Source: Notospermus geniculatus
Lineage: Eukaryota; Nemertea; Pilidiophora; Heteronemertea; Lineidae
Direction of reading: 5' to 3'
Length of the DNA: 64,000 bases
Assembly (NCBI GenBank): GCA_002633025.1
Contig: NMRB01000031.1
Location: 240,228-304,227, forward strand
Part shown: positions 23,553 to 37,200 of the stretch, in pieces
Layout: each line of letters opens with the position of its first letter
Numbering within the stretch: position 1 is the stretch's first letter
Notes under the pieces: generated by a model
Told to the model about the DNA's origin: nothing
The model's database searches: none
What the model saw: the letters and a program-made list of their open reading frames with translations, nothing else
Made by a program: the position numbers and the translations under genes

Positions 23553-23648
23553 GTCCCTCCATATTTTCTGGTGACTGGGTTGTGTGATGTTCAGTACAGT
23601 TTTCAAACCTCGTCCCCACTAATTTTAAGGCTAATCAGGGACACCCCG
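23553..23648. mobile_element. Possible short mariner-like MITE
   Basis: cagggtgtcccaaaaatgag at one side and gggacaccccg at the other are short inverted ends of the common mariner-type form. The inverted repeat is brief and imperfect, so this is tentative. Confidence 0.35.
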
Positions 23649-24435
23649 AACAGATGCAGACAAAACATTTACATTGCGCTGGAAATCCTGAACGAGTAGT
23701 TTACATAACTGTATCTCTCAGCATCTCATTTTCTTCATCGCTAATCGAAACAAAAGCCATGAGAATGCTATGAGAAAGCAGCCACAAAGCACTACACAGA
23801 ATCCAAGCAGAGTAAGAATAATTACTGTATGTACAGTCAATCCTATTTACAATGAATAAACCAGCTATCCACAATGATTTGGAAGATGCGAGTGCATGCT
23901 GATAAAATCACAGTACATACTGTGCCATCCAATGATATACGTATACGTGTACCAGGGGACTTATGGTGCAAAATTCCATTGCATTATCTTCAACATCTAT
24001 CAAACCAAAATTTACTGGCATCACCAAACTATAGGCTTCTCAAACAATAACGTCATTATTGTAAGGTTAAAGGGGCCTGAGCCATACAAACATTTTCAAT
24101 TTCATACCTGACTGTTATGTACCAAATTTCCCGAGAAATAGAATTTTATGAAAGGACTGACCACAAAATGTCCCCTGGTACTGTACTTTCTCAAGGAAGG
24201 CCACAGTATCCACGTAAGTAGTCCTGCACCCTTGTAGAAGGCAAGGTACAACAACATAGGAGTAAGTTTAAAACATCAACAATTCACTGCCACCAGCATG
24301 GCAATTTTCATGACAATTTTACTCAAATTCTGATGACGTCTGTCACATGAATAAATGTGTCTGACTGGCAATAGATGAGTTTTTCAGACCAGCCGGCCAG
24401 ACTCGGAATTGAACTCAGTGATGAACTGAGGAAGG

Positions 24436-24570
24436 CTTCAACAGCAAACATTTGACATCCTCCCACAGCAGGGGTTTTACCTCGCTCCTCTACATCCACT
24501 CACACAATGTGTGCAAGTGTATGAAGAGGAGGTAGACCAAAGTCCTGCTATGGGAGGATGACATTTGAAG
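24436..24570. repeat. Long imperfect inverted repeat (foldback)
   Basis: The left arm contains catcctcccacagcagg, tttacctcgctcctc and cactcacaca. The right arm carries the complement: tgtgtgcaagtg, gaggaggtaga and cctgctatgggaggatg. The arms are about 60 bp with almost no spacer. Probably a MITE; the TSD is not clear. Confidence 0.7.
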
Positions 24571-25096
24571 GCCCACCTACTGGTACGTAGACAGTGTCTT
24601 TTTGCGACCCACATGGGAGCAAGTTCTTGGATTTTGAGTTTTAGAAATGATAATTTATCACTCTCATTATCAAAGTTGTGACCTCAGAGGAGACAGGCGT
24701 TGATATGTCCTTCCTACCCCTCTGTTTTATTCTGCCTCATTGCAAGCTGGCATGTAGGTGAATTGTCCACACACACCTGAAATACTTGTCGTTTAAGTAA
24801 CCAATTTTCTCATTAGCATTAAAAGTACATCGATATGTCCAACAGATGTAGTTTCAATAAAAATCTTATTAAATCATTCAAGTCGAATGACAATCACTTA
24901 TAAATAACAAGATTTTTACAAATTGTAAGTTGATAATCAGCATAAATAAGAGATAGATGAATTTGTTTGGGATCAACATTTTGTCCAAGTCCCTTCAGTT
25001 TCAATTTGATTAAGTAGCATGATATCAAAATATTCCTCCAGGGATGGACTGAATGTTTTGTAAAACAGAGTTCTAGTCTCGGGATAACCGACTAGC

Positions 25097-25230
25097 TCAT
25101 TCACAGGCCAGTTTACTATCAAAACTGCTTAGTGCTATAGAGAAGGCTTGGAGGGCACACAGTGGGTAATTGTAATCCATTGTAAACACTTCGTCTGCAA
25201 CTCGGCCAAACTGCATCACGATGTAGTCCA
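25097..25230 (-). CDS. TUB: TUB last exon 11: tubby domain C-terminus
   Basis: 134 nt, acceptor tttttgcag; the stop tga is at 25099-25097. Encodes [20 protein letters not shown] and [20 protein letters not shown] plus ACE, the family's C-terminal helix and terminus. The joined codon at the 5' border gives Val where vertebrate TUB has Pro (HDNDVDY). Confidence 0.96.
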
Positions 25231-28200
25231 CTGCAAAAAGTGAAAACAAAAGTATGAGGGCTGTGCATCCAAAGCACACATGTAAAGAATAACATGTACA
25301 TCTCTATCGATACACTTACGGTAACATGGAACACTAAGTTGACAGATTCATGTACCCCACCATAAAAAAGTTCAAGCTCCTGCCAAAATTCAGGCAGTGA
25401 GAGACATCTGGTGGCAACACATGAAGTGTATCCCTCAGTGACTTCATCGTTCGCAGTTACATGTAAACCTTCATGTTTGATTCCTTTACGGTTTTGTTCA
25501 GTCAGAGTTAACTCTATCAACATAGTATAGATGGCCCTACTCTACTCTGCATTGGTGAGATTCGGAGGCAGTTTCTCTGCCAGCAAGCAATGGGAGCATG
25601 TTTGATTGAAGTATTAGCAGTATTTTGTACTCTGTCGCAGAGAGTTGTGTTGACTAAGGCTATTACTTCAATTGTCCATGCCTCCCTGATCTGCCTTTAA
25701 CAGTGGGAGACTTTCCTGCCATTTCAGGCCACCACCAATTAGCGGTCCTAAGACGCCAGGACATCAGACAGAAGTAGTGCATGCCACGAACGTCATCGAT
25801 AATGACGTGAGGCCTACGTCAGTGGCGTCAAATTTTGTGACGTTCTTGGACCGTTAACAGGTGGTCTGTAATGGCAGTAAAGTCTCCCATAAGGCAAGTA
25901 TTTTTGACTGGGTATCATAGGCTACTCATACTACCGGGTAATTGAATATGAATAGCTGCATGCTAATTGTTGAAAAAATTTCCCTTTTATGACTACTTTT
26001 ACTTCTCTTGATACATACCATCATTGTCATGGACGATTTGGAAATTTTTGACGGAGGCCTGGGTGACCCGTCCATGGAAATTAAGCACATATGACTGAGT
26101 ATCATCATTCCAAACGGGTGTTTTGTTGTGCAACTCAAGAATATTTTCCATATTTTTCCTTTTCCAGCGCTCTATCAAACCATCATGATCCTGAAAGGAT
26201 ATGATAATCACAAGTGAGAAAGCAAAAACAGAAGTCATTCACTTTACCACTTGAAAGATTTACTTATGCTCCCCATTTACACCTGCGCTGGGGGTGTTTT
26301 TCTCCAATATTTTTTTCATGTTTGATCTTAGGTGACAAAGAAGCTCTCCAGGTCCTCAGCTAGGTGGGTCACTTTTGAGACACCCATAACTTCATAACAA
26401 AACAGCGATTGGTCTTACCGATCGAGGCCTTACATCAACTCGTTCATGATCAAGGTTCATTCCTGGAATGATGACAGTCATTTTTCTTGGACCCTTGAAG
26501 CCTAACACATTTGTTTCCTGAAAAATGAACCGGTAAGTTAAGCAACACTATAAAAGACATGATTAAATCACACGATTCTCAAAATAAGCACTTACATATA
26601 TCACAGCACAAACTTCTCTACGAGAAGTATCGGAGTTCCCTTTCTTTGGGTTGGCACCATTATCAAATATGGTGAACTGTGTTCCTAACATGTTCGACCG
26701 AAGCTTCCCCATGTAAGACTCTCCATCTCGGGACAAATCGGTTGGATCGATTGAGACGAGATAGTTTGATGTGGTACTTTTCTTCCGTTTCCGACCAGCA
26801 AGTAGGAAAACCTACACAAATGAGAGAGGAAGTCGGCGTTGAAGGAGGACATGAAACAAATCAGTAAGTATGTCAATGGATGCAAATAGGAAAATATCAG
26901 AAGGTGATTTTGGCAAAATTGACCACAAGATGGTACCTACTCTTTTCCCATCATCTCTTTCAAGGTGAAGATAATATGTTGGAAACATGCCACGATCCAC
27001 ACCCTTTTTATCTCGTGTGATGCGGCATTTCATAGTGATTCCCTGCGGTGCAGGCTTCATAACAAAATCCTCCAGGCTTTCCGTCGGGTCGATCATTTTC
27101 CCTTGGCTTATTGCAGCAGCCGTCGGTGTACCACTGTTGATATCCTGTAAGAGTGGAGAGGGCAAAATGGTGAGAAAACTCAACTACCCAACAGCAAGCA
27201 TCTAAGTTGGAATGCAACTAAAGCAGCCCTGTTTAAAACAATACTATGAGATGTCAGCAACCACTGCTCAACATGTTTCCACCAACAGGGGAACTTCATT
27301 ATCAAAGACAGCCCTTTACTTTGGCTTTTCATAATGCACAATACACCGAGGACCAACTGCCATCTCACTGTCCCTGCTCTGACCACAGTAAAAGTGCAAT
27401 CAGCTATAAACACCGAGAAACAAGATTTATGTAAACAAGGCAGTGTTGGACGAATGCTTTCAAGACTTCCACGTATCTTGGCAACCACTCACAGTTCAAA
27501 TATCAAGATAAGGATGCAAATCAATTGCAGAGCCCTATTTGCAGTTTGCCATTGACACTCAAACTAAAAATCTAAGAAAGTTACAAGAAAGGGTGCTTGT
27601 GATTTGGAGCAAAATGTCATCCCCAACTGAAACTGAAAAGATGAGTGGTAAATCACATCAAAACTGAAATGCATCTATTTCTGAGAACTGGTTAGTTTCA
27701 ACAGCAGTGCTCATGGTTAAAGTTGACCACATGGACGAAATTCATCAGGTCACCATGGTAACATGACCCCTGCACCAGTGTTACAATGAGCCACAACCAG
27801 TCAAAACCAGTGCACCTATGTTAAAATGGAACATTGCACAGTGTAGCAGTTTTAAATGCAGGAAAGTACATAAAACCCAGAGCACCGGTGCAATAATGTA
27901 GTAATGCTAGTTAAGTAGTGCTCCAGCATAAAATATTAACCAATGTAAAAAGAACAAGTGCGACAAATGAACCCATATAATAACACCAATGTAATAAAAT
28001 AGTGTATTAAACACAACCAATGCACCAATGTAACAGCACCAATGCACCAGTGAGTGTACAACAGCACCAATGCACCAGTGTAACAGCACCAGTCAGTGTA
28101 ACAGTACTAATCCACCAGTGTACAAGCACCAATAGGGAGGTTGAGATCAATCAGCAACTTATCACAGATCCTTATACATATACATGTACGGATATACGGA

Positions 28201-31200
28201 TGGAATTCTGTACGAGGACAAATTTTATGTACTGTACATTTCGATCCGTATACATAAGGATCCGTGATAAGTTGCTGATCTCAACCTCCCTAATGCCTCA
28301 GTGTACCTGCACCAATGCACCAGTCTAATATAACATACCATGTCCTGTGAAGGAAAAGTCGGAGTGGGGACAGGTGAATGGTTTGTACCCTGGAAAAGGT
28401 TTTATGATATTTCTTTTACCCAAGTTCTCACATTTCTTGATGAAACAGGTTTAATTTATGGGGGGTAAAATACTCGACTCCATCAGTCCTTCAGGACACT
28501 TCACTGTGTCTTGCGACAGTCATATCATTCATGGGCTCCCAATAATTGGACATTAAGGCAATAGATTCATACTCAAGACAGGGTACCTACGGTGGTACAC
28601 TCACATCAAGGTGATGTCAATAACATGTATGATGACTGACTGTGGGGGGGGGGGCACTAAAAGATTCACTAAATTAAGGCTGTGAGAGAAAGAAGGAGTG
28701 AATGGGATATATCTTTCATTCTATTTCACATCAACACAAATCTGTGAACTTAAAGATAAAAGTTGTGTGATAATAAATGAGAAACTTCAATCAGTAGTGA
28801 TAATGTTATTAGTCAAACACTCTTAACTACAATTGGGTTTGTGTGGAAGTATAATTAATCGTTTATCAACAAGAATTTTTTCCCCAGTTACCGTATGACA
28901 AATTGAGGATCTAGTAAGATTTTCTAAAATCCATCCATGTTAGATCTTATCTAATGAAAAGTGAGTGATATTTATTGAATTGTTCCTACTGTTAATCAAT
29001 TAATAGCAACAACAATTCAAAAAGTGATGCTCACAAATTCAGTGAGACGATTTTGACTGTAAATGAATTTTAATGGTCTGTAACATGCCACCTCAATAGC
29101 TTACATCCTTTGATGTGCAGTCATGGTAACCAAAGGCTCAGCTTATTTATGATATATTGTAATATAATGAACAAAGTTACAAGTAGTTTCAATGGATGGT
29201 AAATTTAGCCTATATCTATCGGCTCAATCATGTAGAAATGTGTCTTAATTTTAGCTGAAGGGAAGGAATCAATTCACAGCTTATCTTTTCCAAGGAAGAT
29301 GATTTCTGGTCAAAGTTAGTATAAAAGTAATTCACTTCAATTGACCATCAATTTCATGAAATTTCCAGATCAAATATGCATATCTTTAAAATTTACATCT
29401 TTTTTATTGACTTTACTCCATATTTCTCAATTCCTAACCATACCTCCCTCATTTCATAAAGGTAGCAAGCTATATCTCACAAATTGATTAATGTTTTCAA
29501 ACTCAAACATTTATAACTTAAGAGCTGAAAGTGTGACACCTATTTATAGTTACTGCTGTGTTGACACCTACAGATATTTGACTTGTATATTTGTTAGATA
29601 CTAAATCATATGTATTAGTAACACAGAAAGTAATGCACACCACAAACGCTTTAGTAGTGGTTACCCCAGGAGGTCGATCGCCACCAGTTGGTCGGCTGCC
29701 TCTTTCCGGTTCATCGGTCGGATCAGCTGCTAAGTTCATCGGAACCTTTTTTTCTTTTTCTTTTTTCTTATTTCTTCCCTTCGATTTTCTGCCAGGTGGG
29801 GAGGTACTTTCAGGAGGTTCAGGGTCGGTTAAAGCGACTGTTTCTACTCCGAATGATCCCCTACTGTTGAACATCTGCAGACAAACCGAAATGGACATAC
29901 AGAATGACAAAAATTCATGCAAGTGCTGATGGAACAAAACGAGGTGAAAAGAAGAAAAGATGGATTGTCAGAGGAAGAGAAATAAAAAGTACATCCCCGT
30001 TAAAGAAAATACCACTTTAGTTTGAACTTTTCAAACAAAACAGTCATTTTTTTAGGCATTCTTTTCCATGTGGGAGACTCCTCGTGCCAGCTGGCTCTCT
30101 GTGTTAACTCAGCAGTAGAAGACTGCACAAATGGCGTCAGTCATTTGTCATGTTTGTGCTGCTGGTCAAGTAAGCCAAAAAGAAACCAACAATGGTGAAC
30201 TGCCCATTGAAAGCCAACTCGCATGAGAAAACTCCGACATGGTGGAAAACCTTCAGCCATAACCTAAATAGCACCCACCCTTTGTCAAGCAGGATTTAAT
30301 CACTCTACTCCCTGGTCCCTGATTCAATGACTGAGCAATTGGCTCTGACTCTGACTGCCTAATAAAGCCCTCTTATGCACAGTGATAGTTGCCCTGACTA
30401 GCGCACGAAAGAAGAGCCACAAGCGAAAAACCATATCACAAGCATCAAACTGTTCCACAAGGCTCATGCACAACACAAACACAAACATCACAGAGATGGC
30501 GCAAAAGTAATTTTCATGACGTGAACCCTCAAAAGTAGGACGGGAAAGTCAATAATGAAATGGAAAATTAATGGAACTCGTGTTCCTACACAAATTTTAC
30601 ACGTAACATGAGAAAGCTGAAGACATCCAATTGTTTCAGTACAATGACAGTCAACATATTATGCATAACAACTGCCTTGATATTCTGCCATAGCCAGAGT
30701 GGACTTGGAGAAGAAGCTTCAGGAATTTTTAATGCATACTAATCAACAAGAATGGCAGTCACAGAAGAGATGATACATTTATATTCATACTAATTAGAGG
30801 AAAAACAAGAAGATTGGATGATTTCCATGTTATATCAAATTTCAGAATGCAAATATGAATTCATTTGTGCTTCATAAACTTCAACTGTAGACAAAAATTG
30901 GTAGTACAATAAATTGTGAATTTAAAGGAGACAAATTCAGGACTTATCCTTAATTGCTGTCCATCTTTCGTCAATCCTTCGACCACAGTTCAAGGCATGT
31001 CACGAGTACAGCTGCATACATGCTGCACACATGTTTTCAATCACAAAGTGACCAGACAAACAATCAAATTCTCCTTGATTTCACATTCACCTAGTATTCA
31101 CTTATCCAAACTATCACATTCACCTGGCATTTCACTTATCCAAATAATCACATTCACCTCATATTTTCCTCACCCAAACAATCACATTCACATATAGCAC

Positions 31201-34200
31201 TAAACGCACCCAAACAATCACATTCACCTAGCACTTCACTCACCCAAACAATCACATTCACCTAGCATTTCACTCACCCAAACAATCACATTCACCTAGC
31301 ATTTCACTCACCCAAACAATCACATTCACCTAGCAATTCACTTATCCAACCAATCACATTCACCTTGCATTTCACATACCCAAACAATCACATTCACCTT
31401 GCATTTCACTTACCCAAACAATCACCTTCAGTATCACTCTAAACTCACATATTCCCCCTTATTCGTTGTACCGAAAGACGGCATTTCTTAATTTTCTGCA
31501 GCAGTGTGATTACCCAATGCCTTGACACAAACAAGCTTTATCAGAACATTTGGCCGTTGTGTTCTGCAGTCGATGAAAAAGTCTGTCTTTTTCCTTCCGC
31601 TGCCTGATTAACTCAGGCAGGCAGAGAAAAAGCAAACAACAGAGCAGAGTGGGGAAAAAACGCCCATCAGTACGGACGTCTCGTCGTGTTCAGATGTTCC
31701 AGTGTATTGTTAGGTCCCGATGAAGGATGGTCGTTGAGGAATAACAACTCTCGCTAACATGGCTCTAATTGGTTTTGCTTGGATGCATCATTAGGGCGGC
31801 ATCAAAAGATTTGTTCTGGATTCGGATGGAAAGTGTTCTGCCGCTGGATTCAGCGACAAAAATGCTGTTCAATCCCAAAACATGTCCGCACACACTACAT
31901 TGATGAGGTTTTAATCTTGTGATGGTCATCTTGCATTTTCTTTCTGACAATAAGATCAGTCCTGTCTCGTTTTTTGTCAGTTGCACTTATGAAATGCAGT
32001 GTGGCCCACGAGATGAGCTTCCACGTCATCGTACAAGTTCTATCAATCGACTTCTGTATGACAAATTTCTTGGTTAATCATAACATGTTTTCCAACAACA
32101 TGTCAACCTTAGTTTTGATCTCCTGATGCAGCTCATTGCTGTGGTAATTGTTGCACAATCTCACATCACATACAACCAAAACAAGTGGTGATGATGGTAA
32201 TATTCTGTTAACGATCCAAGGAGTGACAATCCCAGTTAAGCTAAAAGGGTAAATGCCGTCCTGGGTAACAAACATTACCCAATATCTCAGTCTTCACTAA
32301 ACCAATACCTTGGGTGTACCAGTACCTTAGTTTCGATAGCCAAACATCACCCAGCTTCCGCAATCTGTACCTAGGAACGAGTCCTACCGTATTTAGAAAT
32401 CCCGTGGAATCTCGCTGTCTCACGGCGCGGTACTTGTTGAGTGTAGCTGTTCATGACGTTCTTCAGGCGGTCACTTCACAACGGGCGAGACAACCTCGAA
32501 TCCAGATGTCATACTACGATGCTGGGTGATGTCCGGCTACCAAAAACTACACCCAGGGTATTGTTTTAGTGAAGACTGAGATCCTGGGTAATCTTTGTAT
32601 ATACCCAGGACGACATTTACCCTTTCAGCCCCAGTTAAAGATGGAAACAACCGTCTGAAACTTTTGCAAATTTTCAGGCACAATCACCAAAAACAACTTC
32701 CAGAAGATGAGATATGTCACGATGAGATATGTCTGGAAGTCGGTGTTTTTAGAGATTGTGCCTGAAGAAGGCCGTTGTCAGGGCCGCAAATTTGCAAATT
32801 TTTCTGACGGCTGTTTTCAAATTTGATATACCGTGTGTCGTTTGTGTGCTGTTGACTATTCTATCCACTGAAAGATGGATGGGTCACTGCAACAACATCA
32901 CAAGACTGAATAAGCATAGAAACAAAGGAACTGCACACTCTGTCAAAGAGCTGCACACTATGTTTTTCAATATCCAACCATTAACCATCCGAAAACCGCC
33001 AACACAGACGGCCTTTCAAATGAAGCAGAAGGTAATTGAGACATCAGAACAGACCGCATCTATGAAGAAAACAAAACATTATTGATTCTTGCCAACAGTA
33101 CGCTGTTTCTTTTTATGAGCAAACATCAATTAGCCAGAAGGAAACATGATGGTTGGCTGTTGGGTGAATATGAAAGATGCATGATCATAAATGGAATTGC
33201 TATTGGGAATAGTAATCACCATTATGGGAGTAGTGTGGTTTCATTAGCAGTTCAATGATGGAAAATGACTGTGAGAGATTTCAGTCAATTAAGTCCAGGC
33301 CATTTGAAAAATAATTCCTGACGTGGAGTTCCACTTATCATGAATTTCAGTAAAATTTGAGTAATTAGTGTGAATTTAACAAGGTTCCCCATTATTACAA
33401 TAAGTACTGCTCCGCCCTACTACCTAAATGCGATAAAGAACAAATACAATGTAGTGTCAATATTGGGTGAGAGTTGCAATCACAATACCCATTACAATAC
33501 TTGTGCATTCACTAAATAACTACATGTATGTACAATGCACTATCATTAAATACAATACCACAATGATCACAATACCAATGCCAACATCCATATCCACAAA
33601 GAACAATACCAAAGCAAACAGAGCACTTGACCAATCACAACACAGACAGAGTTCTCCGTCCTACAGCATGACAACAGCAATACAATACCGGTACAATATC
33701 GTCCAATCACACGACACAGAACTGAGGAAGTCAAAGTGACCATGACAACAGAACATCACAATCACATGTATCCCCATCACAATCACCATAAATAGCGGCA
33801 AGCACAAAATATATCAAGAAAACTGTGGAAAATTTATAATCTTTCTGTCTTCACTGATCTAAAAATTGGTGAAATGATCTCGCACAATATTCGGTTCGCT
33901 TTTTGCTGTCATGCTAACACCACGTCAACACCACCCATGTCAACATGACACTTCACACCTTTTCTTGATATCTAGAGACCAACTGAAGGGTCTACCCTAG
34001 TCCAGAATATTCTAGATAAAGACAGCAGAGCAATAAAGGCAAGACTCATCAAACTTTTCAGTTGACAGAAATGGCTGATTTTCTGGGTACGGATCCCAGC
34101 TGCTGTGTATCAGTGGCAAATTTCACTTGTGCTAAGCTGCTTCACGTGTAGAATGAAGGCAAACGTCATCAAGGCGAGTCAAATCAAGGCATACACCAGC

Positions 34201-37200
34201 AAGCACACTTCAAACAAGGGCAAATATCAGCAGGACAGTTCATACGCAACTCCAAAGCTACTTTAAGAACAGGAAAATAGCGGAAACATCCTCAGGGCAA
34301 CACCCACCAAGGAATACAAACTCCCTTCCTTCCTTCATTACTTACGTTTTGTCTTTGTGTTGCTGTGTCCTCCTGCTGCAAGCCCATCGTCCTGCTATAG
34401 GATGGGGGTGGGGTGTCGATGGACTGGGAACCTACATGTACAGGGGCAGGACTGATAATGCTACTCTCAACGTCAGGACCATCTTCTTCATCATTCACCA
34501 CGTGGACTGGAGGTATTGATGATGTTGTTTTCATATCCTTCTTAATACGAAGTGGCTCTAAAGGTTCTGAAAGAAAGGATAGTTTCTAGACTGGAGGTTC
34601 TATAGACAAATCCCAAATTGATGAACCTCAAGTTGACCTGCACATATCCCAACTTTTTTGCACAAGCCTGTTTTTTGACACATGCCGGGCACTCAATTTG
34701 ATGTCATACACTTTCAGAATTAGGCTACCTCTTCACGTTTTGATGCTGATTTTAACACACAGAACTTTTGAAGACAAGGCAGAATGTGTTAGAAACCCAG
34801 ATGTGTGCAAGAAATGCCAAGTTGGGATTCGACTTTGCTTGGTTTCTTATTAAATTCCAAAGCCAAACAACTGGACAAAATTGGAAATCTGGAGTCCTCA
34901 AATTAATCTACACAGGAGTCATACATCAGCAACCCCCAAAGAAAAGAACTGAGGGAGGACTAGTTTCTACTGGGAATGGCGCCATGAAGCTGAATACGCC
35001 ATCGTCTTCAGGGACACACAGCTTTCAATGCAGCCCAACATCACTGAGGCATTTCATCAGTACTGGTCATTAAGCATCGATAATGAGATGAAAATCAATC
35101 AGCGACTAATTATCTTGTAAACACGCTGGAATCTCATCAGTTTCTCATCAAGCATGATCCGCAAATGGTTCTTCTGAAGAAGTGTTCAATGATAAAATAC
35201 CTGTTGATATTACATCTATATCTTCATCACTTGAGTTGTAATCCCGGCTCTCTCCTGGCGGTTTGACATATACTTGCACTGTGGTTTTGGTGCTTGTGCT
35301 GTCTGGATTGGTCAGGTCCGTAGTGGCCATTGGACCGTCATATGCTGGAGAAGAATGATCGAACATAATATTACCACATATACTTGCATTGCATCCCTAA
35401 GGAAAAGAGAGTGACATGCTGATGAGGCACACATGAGAAGGTCCATGAACGGCACTGAGGTTAATTTTCCTGCTGCCCTACCATGAATCAGAAGCAAGCG
35501 TTTCATACTACTCGTTTTATTCAAAAGTTCAAAACCTCCAAAATGCATGAAATAAAATTCACCACCAATGCCAACATCACATGCGAGAACACGAGTGTGG
35601 AGGTAAAGCATGAAAGACTAAAGATACTAGTATGAAAAGGTTTCTTCCTCAGGTCCCAATTTACACTTTTGAGAGTGTCAAGACCATCCCTTCTCCAAGG
35701 AAGACATACATTATATGAGAGTTTTCACAGTTTGTTCGTCACCAAGGGAATATAGACGCACCCAACCCATGGGCACTATTAATGGGAGACTTTACTGCAA
35801 TTAAAGACCACCTGTTAGTGGTCACAGAACGTCACATATTTTACACCAAGGCATGGCGTCCACGTCATTATGGAGGACGTTGTTGTGCATGAAGCCTCCA
35901 TGACATCAATTTTTGTGATAGGACATTCAAGGACCACTACTGATGATGGCCTCCGATGGCAGTGAAGCCCCCCATTGGAATACATCAGGAAATGAACACT
36001 GAACTTCAATGAAACCTGCACACTGCACACTATGCCACTTGGAGATGCTGTGAGCTGTTTTACCTGTTTTTTGACATTTCATCTCTGATGCACTGCATCA
36101 AGGACATTGTGACGTGGCATTATCACTTTGCTCTGTTTTTAACGTCTTTTGGTACAACTGCTTGCAGTGCTGCACTTCGGTATAAGGCTCAAGCGGGTTC
36201 CTATTAAAATCATATCCAGGTTCCTATTAAAATCATATCTTTTCTAATCAACATAAACTACTGTACTGCCCATCCTCCATCTTGTCACAAATAGACCAAC
36301 ACGCAATGGACAACAAACATGGAGGTCACGTTATGAGACAAAGTCACGAAGGAGTCTTGCCTACTATTAATGACCCTCTATAGTATTATGAAGAACCAAC
36401 AGCTTGTATCATATGGTATTGACAATCTATAAGAGAATCATGAAGCCAGAATAAATGAGTCATTTATCTTTTCAGCGCANAATTCTCTGAGTGTTTATTT
36501 CATTTGGGCAAGAAATATTTCGATGATTTTGGATTATTTTGAGAGCAAGCAAACCAGCTGAAATATTCATGTGATGTTTAAATAAGGGAGCACCAAGGAC
36601 TGACCTTGCACTGGAGCATGAACCCACCATTGCTTACACTAGCAAGAAAACAATCGATACACGGGCTCAATGAGAATTGATGGTTCTTAGGTCATTTTAT
36701 CATCTACAGTTGGTGTAATTTGGCCAAGAGTAGTCAACAGTAAAAGGTGCCTGACTCTTCTTTTTAGTGGGCGTATCTTGAGGCGGGAAGGGACGACAAC
36801 CTGAGAGTTAATTTAGTAATGGTGTTCTGATGTCATATACCCACTTCTTTTCTGACTGCAATGGGAATTATAGATGAACTGGAAAAACGTTTGGGCATAA
36901 CTGGACACTCGGCTGCTGTTACCTAATATTAGTGAATATACAAGGCACTTGTAAAGCTGGATTTAGCTGCACGCGGTATGCGGATTGCGGAACGCGGTAA
37001 GCGGAAAGTTCAATGCATTTCGCACACAACAAATCGCTTCCGCCGGGGATTCCGCGGCCCTATACCGCATTCCGCGTGTCAGCTAAATGGAGCTTTAGAA
37101 TTATTCCTCCTAAGCAAGAGAAAGAGAAAGTATTCTTAACCACTCCATTGCCAGCCGTATTTTAACGTTATGACGTCAGGTGCTGTGACCCAAAAAACCG

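Larger units (their letters stand above)
20301..25096 (-). other. Probable TUB 3' UTR and space between the convergent genes
   Basis: No coding exon is supported here. Reading from the TUB stop at 25097, poly(A)-signal candidates on the - strand are aataaa at about 22780-22775 and 20496-20491. I cannot tell which, if either, is used. MITE-like pieces at 22545, 23553 and 24436 are listed separately. Confidence 0.4.

Noticed and set aside
25119-25523. 134-codon - strand frame overlapping the last TUB exon
   Set aside because: A different frame from the tubby domain; a shadow of the real exon and its intron.
31081-31430. CRISPR-like regular repeat
   Set aside because: Units are contiguous with no unique spacers, and the genome is eukaryotic; it is a minisatellite.
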